Below are positions 14,568 to 22,143 of a stretch of DNA of 34,760 nt, piece after piece. Position numbers and translations under genes: made by a program. Each line of letters opens with the position of its first letter. The first letter of the stretch is position 1. The notes under the pieces were generated by a model. It ran no database searches, had not been told where the DNA came from, and was given only the letters and a program-made list of their open reading frames with translations. Origin of the DNA: Anaerolineales bacterium (lineage in GTDB: Bacteria > Chloroflexota > Anaerolineae > Anaerolineales > Villigracilaceae). The stretch is from contig JAFGKO010000270.1 of NCBI GenBank assembly GCA_016928525.1, forward strand, positions 1 to 34,760. Reading direction: 5' to 3'.

Positions 14568-14783
14568 TTACACAGCTAAACCAACCACCGGGTAATTGAT
14601 CTCAGCCAGGAGGGCCTTGATGCCGTCTTCCGTAGCCGGATTATCGAAAGTGATTTCAACGATCTGAGATTCCTGATCTGCCTTTACAGACTGTACACCT
14701 TCCAGGTCAGCAACCTCCGTTTGAATGGTGTGGACACAATGTCCGCAGGAAATATTGGGAACGGTATATTTTACAGTTGTCAT
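14568..14783 (-). CDS. copZ: Copper chaperone, HMA domain
   Basis: This 71-residue protein is one HMA domain, with the metal loop ISCGHCVHTI (Cys13, Cys16), a TFDNPATEDGIKALL segment and a hydrophobic end PVVGLAV. It should bind Cu(I) in the cytosol and hand it to CopA. AAGGAGC lies 7 nt before the ATG. It sits 33 nt after csoR and 100 nt before copA; that gap holds the hairpin repeat at 14504-14534. The csoR-copZ-copA order is a common copper-resistance arrangement, which supports the gene name. Confidence 0.88.
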   Translation of the reverse strand: MTTVKYTVPNISCGHCVHTIQTEVADLEGVQSVKADQESQIVEITFDNPATEDGIKALLAEINYPVVGLAV

Positions 14784-14816
14784 GTCAATGCTCCTTTTTA
14801 TCCTTAAATTAATAAG

Positions 14817-15086
14817 TTAAACCTTGGTCGACATTTCAAAAACCTCGGTAATTTCCTTGAGAACACGCTCACGCTCGGCCTGGTCGTCCCCTTGTACAGC
14901 AGTGATGACGCAAGAATTGAGATGCGCTTCCAGTATTTGCGCGCTGGCTTTATTCAACGCAGCTTCGACGGCTTGAATCTGGCGGATCACATCGATGCAA
15001 TACGCATCTTCTTCGACCATCCGAATGATCCCGCGTAAATGGCCTTCGATGGTTTTCAAACGCCGCAAGGTATCTGTGCTTTGCAT
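14817..15086 (-). CDS. csoR: CsoR-type copper-sensing repressor
   Basis: The 89-residue all-helical protein fits the CsoR/RcnR/FrmR family, beginning TLRRLKTIEGHLRGIIRMVE. It has the full Cu(I) triad Cys30, His55 and Cys59 (AYCIDVIRQIQAV and EAHLNSC), which points to CsoR and not to the formaldehyde or nickel members. Apo-CsoR binds a G/C-rich palindrome and lets go when it binds Cu(I). Such a palindrome lies 9 nt before its own ATG, overlapping the GGAGAAG ribosome binding site, and a strong promoter lies just beyond. It therefore very likely controls itself, copZ, copA and, before the insertion, the downstream genes. Confidence 0.92.
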   Translation of the reverse strand: MQSTDTLRRLKTIEGHLRGIIRMVEEDAYCIDVIRQIQAVEAALNKASAQILEAHLNSCVITAVQGDDQAERERVLKEITEVFEMSTKV

Positions 15087-15094
15087 CTACTTCT

Positions 15095-15117
15095 CCTACC
15101 CCCCCCAGGGGGGTAGG
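15095..15117 (-). promoter_or_regulatory. CsoR-type operator
   Basis: The arms CCTACCCCCC (15095-15104) and GGGGGGTAGG (15108-15117) form a perfect 10-bp palindrome around a 3-nt centre. CsoR family operators are known as TACCCCC-GGGGGTA type palindromes. It begins 3 nt downstream of the -10 box, covers the predicted transcription start, and overlaps the csoR ribosome binding site. Confidence 0.82.
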
Positions 15118-15120
15118 GTT

Positions 15121-15149
15121 AATATATCAAATCAGGTTTCCTTTGTCAA
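15121..15149 (-). promoter_or_regulatory. Near-consensus sigma-70 promoter of the csoR-copZ-copA operon
   Basis: On the minus strand TTGACA (15149-15144), a 17-nt spacer and TATATT (15126-15121) match consensus at 11 of 12 positions. The predicted start falls inside the CsoR operator, so repressor binding would block it directly. A strong promoter gated by a repressor fits a stress-inducible operon. Confidence 0.85.
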
Positions 15150-15215
15150 GAGAGACCATTTTTCTACTGATCCCGTTGGTCACAAAACTGCAATTAGATG
15201 ATGCAACAAAGCCAG

Positions 15216-15221
15216 TATAAT
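15216..15221 (+). promoter_or_regulatory. Consensus -10 box close to the lipoprotein start
   Basis: TATAAT lies 8 nt before the ATG at 15230; the -35 region at 17-nt spacing (ATTAGA) is poor. If used, the mRNA would be leaderless or nearly so, in line with the absence of a ribosome binding site. Confidence 0.35.
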
Positions 15222-15229
15222 TACTCCTA

Positions 15230-15862
15230 ATGAAGCAAAATACCTTACATCTTTGTGTGACAGTACTATCTATCCTTATGATCGGGGCTGCTTGCGCTCC
15301 CAAACAAACCATTGACCCCAATACACAGATACGACAGGCCGTCGCTGCGACAGTTGCTGCCATCCCAACCTATACCCCCTACCCTGCGCCGACGGCTTAC
15401 CCACCTCCCACTCCAATGACACTGGCGGGTTTATTCTGCGAATACCAGTTCTGCATTGGCCATCCGCCTGACGTGGCTTTCTATGATGTCAGGGTACTCA
15501 CCAATCCCCTGGCTCCTAGCAGTTACGGGGAAGGGTATCTATTGGCCTTTAACGCAAGCCTAACTATCCAAATGCTTTGGCAGTATGCACCAGGCACCGC
15601 TGACCCAAAATTCTTGCTTGACCTGATCGTGGATTCTGAATTGGACACACGCGTCGGCAACATGGACGTCAAGCTGATCCGCGACATGAACGTTTTATAT
15701 ACGCCCATCACCACCACCGCCACAGGCATGCTCCCCAACGGCGGCGCCGCTGCCTGGACTTGCGGTGAGCGTGCCTTCGCCTGGAAGGCTTATACGCCTC
15801 AGGATGGACAGGCGGCTGCCCTTTTCGAAGAAGCCATTCAGAGATTTCGGTGTGACCAATAA
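15230..15862 (+). CDS. Predicted lipoprotein of unknown function
   Basis: This 210-residue protein begins with a signal peptide (LHLCVTVLSILMIGAAC) ending at Cys22; the residue at -3 is Gly, so the lipobox is imperfect. A Pro/Thr-rich linker (PTYTPYPAPTAYPPPTP, about 50-66) is followed by a compact domain with LAGLFCEYQFCIGHPPDV, a central YLLAFNASLTIQMLWQYAPG stretch and a Cys-containing end (WTCGER, FRCDQ). The four cysteines could form disulfides outside the cell. I do not know the function. Pro/Thr-rich linkers after a lipobox are common in Chloroflexota surface proteins. It diverges from csoR and converges on mazG. Confidence 0.72.
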   Translation: MKQNTLHLCVTVLSILMIGAACAPKQTIDPNTQIRQAVAATVAAIPTYTPYPAPTAYPPPTPMTLAGLFCEYQFCIGHPPDVAFYDVRVLTNPLAPSSYGEGYLLAFNASLTIQMLWQYAPGTADPKFLLDLIVDSELDTRVGNMDVKLIRDMNVLYTPITTTATGMLPNGGAAAWTCGERAFAWKAYTPQDGQAAALFEEAIQRFRCDQ

Positions 15863-15937
15863 AAAAGTGTATATTGCGTCTCTTACTAACGAAAAGTTGA
15901 CACCACCGAGTGACCTCACTTACTGGAGTGGTTCAGC

Positions 15938-17389
15938 CTATTCCAACCCTTTCGCACTTTCCCATAATGCATCCATCTCCTCCAGCGTCATATCAGAAAG
16001 CGCCCGCCCCTGCTGCCTGGCGCCCTGCTCCACAAACGCAAATCGCCGCTTGAATTTCAGGTTGGTCTCACGCAAGGCTGACTCGGCATCGATCTTCTTC
16101 CAGCGCGCCAGATTGACCAGCGCAAAAAATAGATCGCCAATCTCTTCGGCAAGTTCCGCTTCGTTGGTCGCACTTCTGATTTCCTGGATTTCTTCAGCCA
16201 CTTTATCTAACACACCGTCCACAACCGGCCAGTCGAAACCCACGCGCGCTGCGCGGTCCTGATATTCCTGCGCCTGGGTCAAGGCTGGCAAAGCCAGAGG
16301 GACGCCGTCCAACAGACCCTTTTTCTTTTTGCCATTATCCTTGCGCTCGGCTTCCTTCAATTTCTCCCAATTCCGTAACACACCATTTACTCCGTCCAAC
16401 GCCAGATCGCCAAACACGTGCGGGTGCCGACGAACGATTTTGTCATGGATACTTTTGATAAGAGAATTTATCGTAAACTCTCCTTCTTCATTTGCAATTT
16501 GCGCATGCAAAACGATCTGCAATAACAAATCACCAAATTCTTCCTGCATGCCGCCCACATCACCCGCATCGATTGCTTCGAGCGCTTCATAGGCCTCTTC
16601 CAACAAATGCGTTCGCAGAGATGCGTGCGTCTGTTCGCGATCCCAGGGACAGCCGTCCGGCGCGCGCAAGTGAGCAACGATCTCCTGGAAGGCCTCGAAG
16701 GATGCCCCCTCCCCCAACGGCGGAACGTACAGGCTGGTCAGCAGACCGATATGCTCGGAACGGTCGATCTCGTACAACTTCAACTCTTCAACCAACTCAT
16801 CCCTTGTCCCGGCCGCATGCACGAGCCATACCGGATGCCCGTCAGAATATGCCGTATTCAGCGTCATCTTGACCTCGGAAGCCACCAGCCGCGAATATAG
16901 TTGCGCGATCAACACTGGCATATCCGGCGGGAAAGCCGGGACATGCGCTGTGGATAATTCCATAGCATCGAAAAGAGTCAGTCGAGGGTAAGGATCAAGA
17001 CCAAGGGCTGAGAAGGTGGGTTCCAGGAATGAGATTCCCTCTACGACAACGGTAGCAAGCCCTTCGTCCCGTGCGAGGCGAGCAATCTTTGGGCAGGTGG
17101 TTTCCGCCACAAAGGGATGTCCCGGGACAGCGTAGATCACGCCACCCGGGCGACGTCCCAGTTCCAGCACTTTCTCAACGATTGAGTCGTAGACCTGGTC
17201 AAAAGTTTCGCCGTTCTCGTATAGTTCATCGAACGAATGCAAACTGACCGTTGACGGCAAAGCGTTGACAGTAGGATGCTGGCGGGTTCGTAACCAGATT
17301 TCATCAGCCGATGAAAGTATATCCCAGGCCCCGCGGGTTAACTGATCGGGATTTCCCGGTCCAAGACCGAGCAAAGTGATTCCGGGCAT
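15938..17389 (-). CDS. mazG: MazG nucleotide pyrophosphohydrolase with tetrapyrrole-methylase domain
   Basis: The 483-residue protein, like B. subtilis YabN, has an N-terminal tetrapyrrole (corrin/porphyrin) methylase domain (about 1-215, with TLLGLGPGNPDQLT and YAVPGHPFVAETT) and two MazG modules. The first begins at LRAPDGCPWDREQTH and holds LLEEAYEALEAID and EEFGDLLLQI; the second holds VAEEIQEIRSA and AEEIGDLFFALVN. These EExxE...ExxD motifs bind Mg for NTP hydrolysis to NMP and pyrophosphate, probably for nucleotide-pool cleaning. ATG 17387-17389 has TTTGGAG just upstream; an earlier in-frame start would lie in the terminator. It is separated from rpsI by that terminator. Confidence 0.88.
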   Translation of the reverse strand: MPGITLLGLGPGNPDQLTRGAWDILSSADEIWLRTRQHPTVNALPSTVSLHSFDELYENGETFDQVYDSIVEKVLELGRRPGGVIYAVPGHPFVAETTCPKIARLARDEGLATVVVEGISFLEPTFSALGLDPYPRLTLFDAMELSTAHVPAFPPDMPVLIAQLYSRLVASEVKMTLNTAYSDGHPVWLVHAAGTRDELVEELKLYEIDRSEHIGLLTSLYVPPLGEGASFEAFQEIVAHLRAPDGCPWDREQTHASLRTHLLEEAYEALEAIDAGDVGGMQEEFGDLLLQIVLHAQIANEEGEFTINSLIKSIHDKIVRRHPHVFGDLALDGVNGVLRNWEKLKEAERKDNGKKKKGLLDGVPLALPALTQAQEYQDRAARVGFDWPVVDGVLDKVAEEIQEIRSATNEAELAEEIGDLFFALVNLARWKKIDAESALRETNLKFKRRFAFVEQGARQQGRALSDMTLEEMDALWESAKGLE

Positions 17390-17411
17390 AATTTCTCCAA
17401 AGTTAAAGCAA

Positions 17412-17450
17412 AACGTAATGCGTGCACGCGAGTGTAACACGCATTACGTT
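17412..17450 (-). terminator. Terminator after rpsI, built from the CGTAATGCGT repeat
   Basis: AACGTAATGCGTG (17412-17424) pairs perfectly over 13 bp with CACGCATTACGTT (17438-17450) around a 13-nt loop. On the minus strand the stem runs into TTTTGCTTT, so it can end the ribosomal protein transcript 23 nt after rpsI. The core repeats the hairpin at 14504-14534. Confidence 0.65.
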
Positions 17451-17472
17451 CAGATGTAAAACGCCAGAACAA

Positions 17473-17868
17473 TTAGCGTTTGGTGTAGGTCGGAGCCTTG
17501 CGGGCTTTCTTGAGGCCGGGCTTCTTGCGTTCCTTGACACGTGCATCACGGGTCATGAAACCACCCTTACGCATAGCAGAGACCCAGTCCGGGTTCATCT
17601 TGACCAGCGCACGGGCAAGGCCAAGCTGCACCGATTCGGTCTGACCGGTGACGCCACCGCCATTTACAACCACGGTAACATCATATTTGGCGCGATCCTG
17701 GCCGGCAGCAGAGAGAGGCGCCAAAATGGCTTCCAGATCGCCCAGGCGAGGGAAGTACACTTCCCCTTCCTTATCATTGACGACGACACGACCTTCGCCG
17801 CTCATCACGCGAACGCGCGCAGTACTGGCCTTGCGGCGACCAACACCTTCAAAATACTGAACAGACAT
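17473..17868 (-). CDS. rpsI: 30S ribosomal protein S9 (uS9)
   Basis: The 131-residue protein has the S9 features YFEGVGRRKASTARVRV near the N-terminus, VNGGGVTGQTESVQLGLARAL in the middle and the basic tail VKERKKPGLKKARKAPTYTKR, whose end reaches the P-site tRNA anticodon. Length is normal. It follows rplM by 19 nt, the standard L13-S9 pair, and is the last gene before the terminator at 17412-17450. Confidence 0.97.
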   Translation of the reverse strand: MSVQYFEGVGRRKASTARVRVMSGEGRVVVNDKEGEVYFPRLGDLEAILAPLSAAGQDRAKYDVTVVVNGGGVTGQTESVQLGLARALVKMNPDWVSAMRKGGFMTRDARVKERKKPGLKKARKAPTYTKR

Positions 17869-17887
17869 AATAATCTACCGTTCCTTT

Positions 17888-18328
17888 CTATGCCAGTGGT
17901 TCGGGTTTCTGCATCCCGTGAGGATGGTCAGGTCCGGCATAGATTTTCAAACGCTTCAAGAGCGAGCGACCCATGCGGTTATGAGGCAACATGCCCCACA
18001 CTGCAGCACGCAAGACGCGATCAGGATATTTTCTCAATTGATCGCGCAGCGAAATGGATGTCAAACCGCCAGGGTATCCGGAATGGCGGTGATACATCTT
18101 TGAATCCATTTTGCTGGTTGTCTTGGTACCAGTCACGGTTACACGCTCAGCGTTTACGACCACAACGTAGTCACCCATCTCCACGCCCGGCGTGAAGGTA
18201 GGCTTGTGCTTGCCAAGCAAAACGGCCGCAACACGGGTAGCAAGACGGCCCAAGTTTTCACCATTGGCGTCTACCACAAACCATTTGCGATCGATCTCGC
18301 TGGCTTTCGGATAGTACGTTTTGTACAC
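17888..18328 (-). CDS. rplM: 50S ribosomal protein L13 (uL13)
   Basis: The 146-residue protein begins TYYPKASEIDRKWFVVDANG, with LGRLATRVAAVLLGKHKP and YVVVVNAERVTVTG next, then RHSGYPGGL and GMLPHNRMGRSLLKRLKIY, all L13 hallmarks. L13 is an early-assembly protein of the large subunit. It is followed by rpsI and preceded by truA; the 50-nt gap to truA holds a small hairpin at 18363-18378. Confidence 0.97.
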   Translation of the reverse strand: MYKTYYPKASEIDRKWFVVDANGENLGRLATRVAAVLLGKHKPTFTPGVEMGDYVVVVNAERVTVTGTKTTSKMDSKMYHRHSGYPGGLTSISLRDQLRKYPDRVLRAAVWGMLPHNRMGRSLLKRLKIYAGPDHPHGMQKPEPLA

Positions 18329-18362
18329 TTTCGTCTCTCCGTTTCATATTCTCAAATTGTAG

Positions 18363-18378
18363 AACGGGTAATCCCGTT
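18363..18378 (-). promoter_or_regulatory. Small hairpin between truA and rplM
   Basis: AACGGG (18363-18368) and CCCGTT (18373-18378) form a 6-bp stem with a 4-nt loop directly after the truA stop. No T-run follows, so it is more likely an RNA-processing or leader element than a terminator. Confidence 0.35.
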
Positions 18379-19194
18379 TTACGAACCAGACGATTCAGGC
18401 GGATACGTGACCTCGACGAGCGTCAAGCCATGCGCAGGAGCCAATCCTGCCGGCAATTCGCTTCGTACCGGGCTATCTGCCTGCCCGGCTAAAGAGCGAG
18501 CCACAGCCTCAACTGAAGTTTTTCCTTGCGCAACGGCCACCTGGACGAAGACCAGCCTGCGCACCATGCGGTACAAAAAGGCATTGGCCTGCACTTCGAA
18601 GTGCCATTCGTCGTCCTTTGCCTGCCAGAAGGCGTTCATCACAGTCCGCAGGGTGCTGCTTCCGGCCCGGGGCGGGGTGCCGTAAGCGGCAAAATCATGC
18701 TGACCGACAAACAATGTGGCTACCTTTTTCAAGGCTTCGCCGTCCGCCCGCGGCCAGACGCGCCACGCGGATTTCTCTCGCAATGGGTGGCGTACTGGCT
18801 GGCAAAACAGACGGTAGCGATAACGGCGGGAGGTTGCATCAAAGCGCGGATGGAACTTCGGCGGAACGACGCGCACATCCCTGGCAGCCATGTCGGCGGG
18901 CAAATTGGCGTTTAACGCGCGGAGCAGGTCTCCGTCAGCGTGCTGCCAGTCAAGGTCAAAGGCAGCAACCTGACCGGTGGCGTGAACGCCGGTGTCCGTC
19001 CGCCCGGCTAACAAAACCGAGCGTCCAGACCATCCCAACTTGTACAGCGCTTTTTCCAGCTCGTTCTGCACTGTTCTGGATCTTTTTGCACCTGGGCTGA
19101 GCCCAGTCGCACCGTCCCCGAAGGGGGAAGCCTGCCGCTGGCTCCCGACAAAGCCGGTGCCGTCATAGGCAAGGATCACCTGGTAACGTGCCAT
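18379..19194 (-). CDS. truA: tRNA pseudouridine synthase A (positions 38-40)
   Basis: The 271-residue enzyme converts uridines 38-40 of the tRNA anticodon arm to pseudouridine. It has LAYDGTGFVGSQRQ near the start, the catalytic-Asp motif LLAGRTDTGVHATGQVAAF, the FHPRFDATSRRYRYRLF segment and FLYRMVRRLV. Between QRQ (about residue 21) and RTVQNELEKAL there are about 18 extra residues (SPFGDGATGLSPGAKR region) not found in ordinary TruA, where a few residues join these blocks. The insert is encoded by palindromic repeat DNA at 19092-19127. It lies away from the catalytic Asp, so the enzyme may still be active. The gene sits between rplQ and rplM. Confidence 0.93.
   Translation of the reverse strand: MARYQVILAYDGTGFVGSQRQASPFGDGATGLSPGAKRSRTVQNELEKALYKLGWSGRSVLLAGRTDTGVHATGQVAAFDLDWQHADGDLLRALNANLPADMAARDVRVVPPKFHPRFDATSRRYRYRLFCQPVRHPLREKSAWRVWPRADGEALKKVATLFVGQHDFAAYGTPPRAGSSTLRTVMNAFWQAKDDEWHFEVQANAFLYRMVRRLVFVQVAVAQGKTSVEAVARSLAGQADSPVRSELPAGLAPAHGLTLVEVTYPPESSGS
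19092..19127. repeat. Palindromic element inserted in frame in truA
   Basis: CTGGGCTgAGCCCAG (19092-19106) is a perfect 7+1+7 palindrome extended by TGC/GCA, followed by CCCCGAAGGGGG (19116-19127). This DNA encodes the extra residues of TruA. The CCCCGAAGGGGG core recurs at 298-309, also within a coding tail, and at 3375-3386 between genes. Confidence 0.6.
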
Positions 19195-19201
19195 TTTAGC
19201 T

Positions 19202-19218
19202 GTCAGCCAAATGCTGAC
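19202..19218 (-). promoter_or_regulatory. Short hairpin between rplQ and truA
   Basis: GTCAGC (19202-19207) and GCTGAC (19213-19218) form a 6-bp stem with a 5-nt loop. The motif ATGCTGACCG at this site also occurs in the rpsD-rpoA gap hairpin (20615-20644), so the two may be related. Confidence 0.3.
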
Positions 19219-19230
19219 CGCTGCTTACAA

Positions 19231-19608
19231 CTATTCTTCCACTAACTCAAGAATGACCATCTCGGCCGAATCGCCCATGCGGGGACCCAGCTTAAGCACA
19301 CGCGTGTAACCGCCGTTGCGGTTAACAAAGCGTGGGGCAATTTCTTCAAAGAGGCGCTTATTCAGACGGTTATCGCCCAAACGAGAAGCTATCAGACGTT
19401 GTGCGTGTACCTTCTCGGCCTCTGTGCCCTCAGCGCTATTGCGCGCAATGGTAATGAGCCGTTCGGCTTCACCACGAATCGCGGCTGCTTTTGCACGCGT
19501 GGTACGAATCCGTTCGTGGGTAAAAAACTGTTTAATAAGATTCCGGCGCAGTGCAATACGTGCTGCTTTACTGCGTCCGAGTTTATAACCTGCTACATGA
19601 TGTCGCAT
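19231..19608 (-). CDS. rplQ: 50S ribosomal protein L17 (bL17)
   Basis: The 125-residue protein starts MRHHVAGYKLGRSKAARIAL and has LIKQFFTHERIRTTRAKA, the RLGDNRLNKRLFEEIAPRF block and the terminal RNGGYTRVLKLGPRMGDSAEM, the usual L17 sequence. L17 lies near the peptide exit tunnel. It follows rpoA by only 6 nt, the conserved end of the alpha operon, with truA next. Confidence 0.97.
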   Translation of the reverse strand: MRHHVAGYKLGRSKAARIALRRNLIKQFFTHERIRTTRAKAAAIRGEAERLITIARNSAEGTEAEKVHAQRLIASRLGDNRLNKRLFEEIAPRFVNRNGGYTRVLKLGPRMGDSAEMVILELVEE

Positions 19609-19614
19609 TTCTAA

Positions 19615-20583
19615 TTACTCCGCAGAAGTCATTTCGTCTTTCAGATAACCTTTTTCGATCATCTTCTGACGCAGTTCGTCCAGGCTTTTCTCGCCGAAGT
19701 TACGGATGGACATGACGGCCGTATCGCCCTTTTCGAGCAAATCCAGCACGTCACCAACAGTTGTAATGCCTGTGCGCTTGAGGGAGTTAAAGACACGCAC
19801 CGAAAGATCGAGAGCCTCCACCGGGGTTTCAGCTACCTCGCTCGTCAAACGCGCACCAGGAATCTCTCGTTCCACCGGCACAGTAAGAGTTTCCTCGCTG
19901 ATTCCTGCAATATAACGCAGGTGATCAATCATCATCTTGGCGGCGGCGCTTAGAGCGCGCTCAGGAGCATACGTACCATCCGTCCAGATTTCCAGGATCA
20001 GCTTGTCATAATTGGTACTCTGCCCTACACGGGCCGAGGTCACTTCCCAATTGACACGTTTGACCGGGCTGAAGATCGCATCCACAGGCAACTCGCCGAT
20101 GGGCATGTGCCCACTGCGTTCGTTTGCAGGTGAGTAACCTCGTCCGCGCTCGACCGTAAATTCAAGATCGAGCTTGGTCTTGTTATCGTCAACAGTAAAA
20201 AGATAAAGTTCTGGATTGACGATTTCCACTTCTGCCGGGGCAAGGATGTCAGCAGCAGTGACAGTCCCTTCGCCACGCACTTCCAGGTGCATGCGCGTGC
20301 TATCCACGCCATCCAGCTTGATACGCAACTGCTTGACCTGCAACATAACCTGGATAACGTCTTCGCGTACGCCCGGAATGTCGCTAAACTCATGCAGCAC
20401 ATCAGCAATTCGAATGGACGATACAGCAGCACCTTCCAACGAAGAAAGCAATACGCGGCGCAAAGCATTTCCAAGCGTTACGCCATAGCCACGCTCAAGC
20501 GGACTGATGACGAACTTGCCATAATTGCGTGCTTCTGCATCACGCTCGATCTTCGGCATAACCATATTTGTGATACCCGTCAC
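19615..20583 (-). CDS. rpoA: DNA-directed RNA polymerase subunit alpha
   Basis: The 322-residue alpha subunit has the assembly domain (FVISPLERGYGVTLGNALRR, then VLLSSLEGAAVSSIRIADV) and, after about residue 245, the C-terminal domain with LDLSVRVFNSLKRTGITTVG and MSIRNFGEKSLDELRQKM, which contacts UP-element DNA and activators. I place the start at GTG 20581-20583 because GGGAGAGGTG lies just upstream; in-frame ATGs at 20563-20565 and 20557-20559 have poorer sites, though PKIE normally lies near the N-terminus. It is flanked by rpsD and rplQ as in most bacteria. Confidence 0.96.
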   Translation of the reverse strand: MTGITNMVMPKIERDAEARNYGKFVISPLERGYGVTLGNALRRVLLSSLEGAAVSSIRIADVLHEFSDIPGVREDVIQVMLQVKQLRIKLDGVDSTRMHLEVRGEGTVTAADILAPAEVEIVNPELYLFTVDDNKTKLDLEFTVERGRGYSPANERSGHMPIGELPVDAIFSPVKRVNWEVTSARVGQSTNYDKLILEIWTDGTYAPERALSAAAKMMIDHLRYIAGISEETLTVPVEREIPGARLTSEVAETPVEALDLSVRVFNSLKRTGITTVGDVLDLLEKGDTAVMSIRNFGEKSLDELRQKMIEKGYLKDEMTSAE

Positions 20584-20614
20584 GGTTCACCTCTCCCTGT
20601 CTTATCAGAACATA

Positions 20615-20644
20615 TGCTGACCGTTACAGGTGTACCGGTCAGCA
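20615..20644 (-). promoter_or_regulatory. Hairpin in the rpsD-rpoA gap
   Basis: TGCTGACCG (20615-20623) and CGGTCAGCA (20636-20644) form a perfect 9-bp stem with a 12-nt loop, between the rpsD stop and the rpoA ribosome binding site. No T-run follows. S4 regulates the alpha operon in other bacteria through RNA structure, but a link here is only a guess. Confidence 0.4.
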
Positions 20645-20653
20645 CCCAGTAGA

Positions 20654-21307
20654 CTAGCGTCGTGAGTAGTACTCCACAATGAGCTGCTCATTCAGGTTGC
20701 CATCAATTTCTACTCGTTCAGGCAGCCGTTGGACAACGCCGGTCATATTCTTGACATCCCGATTTAACCATTCCGGAGTTGTGCGAGCCTCGGCAAGTGC
20801 GTTCAGGTCTTTGAAGTAGGTCAAGCCCTGTGAGCCCGCACGGATAGCAATCTCGTCGCCATCTTTAAGCAGCATGGACGGCACATCCGTACGACGGCCA
20901 TTCACTGTAAAGTGACCATGGGTAACCAATAAACGTGCCTGCGCACGACTGGATGCAAATCCAAGACGATAAATAACATTGTCCAGGCGGGATTCCAAAA
21001 TCTGCAACAGGTTCAAACCAGTCAAGCCACGACGTTTGAGCGAAACCTCATAGTAACGGCGGAACTGACGTTCAAGCACACCATAGACACGGCGCGCACG
21101 TTGCTTGGCGCGCAACTGGCGCGCAAAGTCAGACTCGCGCCCGCGATTACGACCGCCGCCGCGGCTGGCCAGACGTCCATGTTGACCGGGGGCAAAATCA
21201 CGCTTCTCAAACGAACACTTCGGAGTGAAGCAGCGATCGCCTTTTAGGAACAATTTTTCACCTTCACGCCGGCAAAGTTTACAAACCGGCCCAATACTTT
21301 TTGACAT
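20654..21307 (-). CDS. rpsD: 30S ribosomal protein S4 (uS4), zinc-binding form
   Basis: The 217-residue protein carries four cysteines near its N-terminus (Cys9, Cys12, Cys26, Cys31 in [10 protein letters not shown] and GDRCFTPKC), the zinc form of S4. The S4 RNA-binding domain follows: [18 protein letters not shown], then [20 protein letters not shown]. The [19 protein letters not shown] block is typical. It is slightly longer than the usual 200-210 residues. S4 starts 30S body assembly. Spacing to rpsK is 23 nt. Confidence 0.97.
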   Translation of the reverse strand: MSKSIGPVCKLCRREGEKLFLKGDRCFTPKCSFEKRDFAPGQHGRLASRGGGRNRGRESDFARQLRAKQRARRVYGVLERQFRRYYEVSLKRRGLTGLNLLQILESRLDNVIYRLGFASSRAQARLLVTHGHFTVNGRRTDVPSMLLKDGDEIAIRAGSQGLTYFKDLNALAEARTTPEWLNRDVKNMTGVVQRLPERVEIDGNLNEQLIVEYYSRR

Positions 21308-21330
21308 AGCTTTCTACCCTCACACCAAAA

Positions 21331-21732
21331 TTAAACGCGGCGCTTTTTAGGAGGTCGGCATCCGTTGTGGGGAACCGGGGTGACATCCGAGATCGAGCGC
21401 ACTTTCATGCCAGCCGCCTGTACGGCACGGATAGCATTTTCGCGACCAGGGCCAGGGCCCTTAACAATAAGGTCCACTTCCTGGACACCGAGGCTTTGCG
21501 CTGCTTTGATTGCCTGTTCAGCAGCCAGACGCGCAGCAAAAGGGGTGCTTTTTCGCGAACCCTTAAAGCCCGCAGAACCAGAACTACCCCAAGCTACTGT
21601 ATTACCTTGCTGATCAGTAACCGTAACAATGGTATTGTTGAATGATGCAAAGATATGCACCTGTCCAGAAGACAGTGTGCGCTTTGCTTTTTTTGCGCCA
21701 CCACGACGCGTAGAACGTACACTTTGAGCCAT
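21331..21732 (-). CDS. rpsK: 30S ribosomal protein S11 (uS11)
   Basis: The 133-residue protein has the S11 core [58 protein letters not shown] and the end [17 protein letters not shown]. The basic N-terminus ([14 protein letters not shown]) is usual. S11 sits in the 30S platform near the E-site codon. GAGAGG precedes the ATG. Confidence 0.97.
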   Translation of the reverse strand: MAQSVRSTRRGGAKKAKRTLSSGQVHIFASFNNTIVTVTDQQGNTVAWGSSGSAGFKGSRKSTPFAARLAAEQAIKAAQSLGVQEVDLIVKGPGPGRENAIRAVQAAGMKVRSISDVTPVPHNGCRPPKKRRV

Positions 21733-21748
21733 ATTGCCTCTCTAACCT

Positions 21749-22135
21749 TTATTTCTTCCCGCCACGGCGACGACCGCGACCAGCAACGGTCTTTTTGGGG
21801 CCTTTGCGGATGCGTGCATTTGTACGGGTACGTTGTCCGCGCACAGGCAGGTTACGACGGTGACGTAAGCCGCGGTAGCATCCGATTTCAATCAGGCGCT
21901 TGATGTTCATTTGAACGGAGCGGCGTAAATCACCTTCAACCATGAAATTCTTGGAAATATAATCGCGCAACACAGCAGCTTCCGCTTCGGTTAAATCCTT
22001 GACACGAGTGTCAGGGTTCACTTCAGTTTCCGCCAAAATCTGACGCGCACGAGTAGGCCCAATACCATAAAGATAGGTCAGGCCAACTTCAACCCGCTTG
22101 TTGCGGGGCAGATCGACGCCTTCAATTCTCGCCAT
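21749..22135 (-). CDS. rpsM: 30S ribosomal protein S13 (uS13)
   Basis: The 128-residue protein starts [20 protein letters not shown], contains [16 protein letters not shown], the [20 protein letters not shown] block and [20 protein letters not shown] with a basic tail, all standard for S13. S13 binds the head of 16S rRNA and contacts P-site tRNA. It starts 8 nt after rpmJ. Confidence 0.97.
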   Translation of the reverse strand: MARIEGVDLPRNKRVEVGLTYLYGIGPTRARQILAETEVNPDTRVKDLTEAEAAVLRDYISKNFMVEGDLRRSVQMNIKRLIEIGCYRGLRHRRNLPVRGQRTRTNARIRKGPKKTVAGRGRRRGGKK

Positions 22136-22143
22136 AGTTCACA

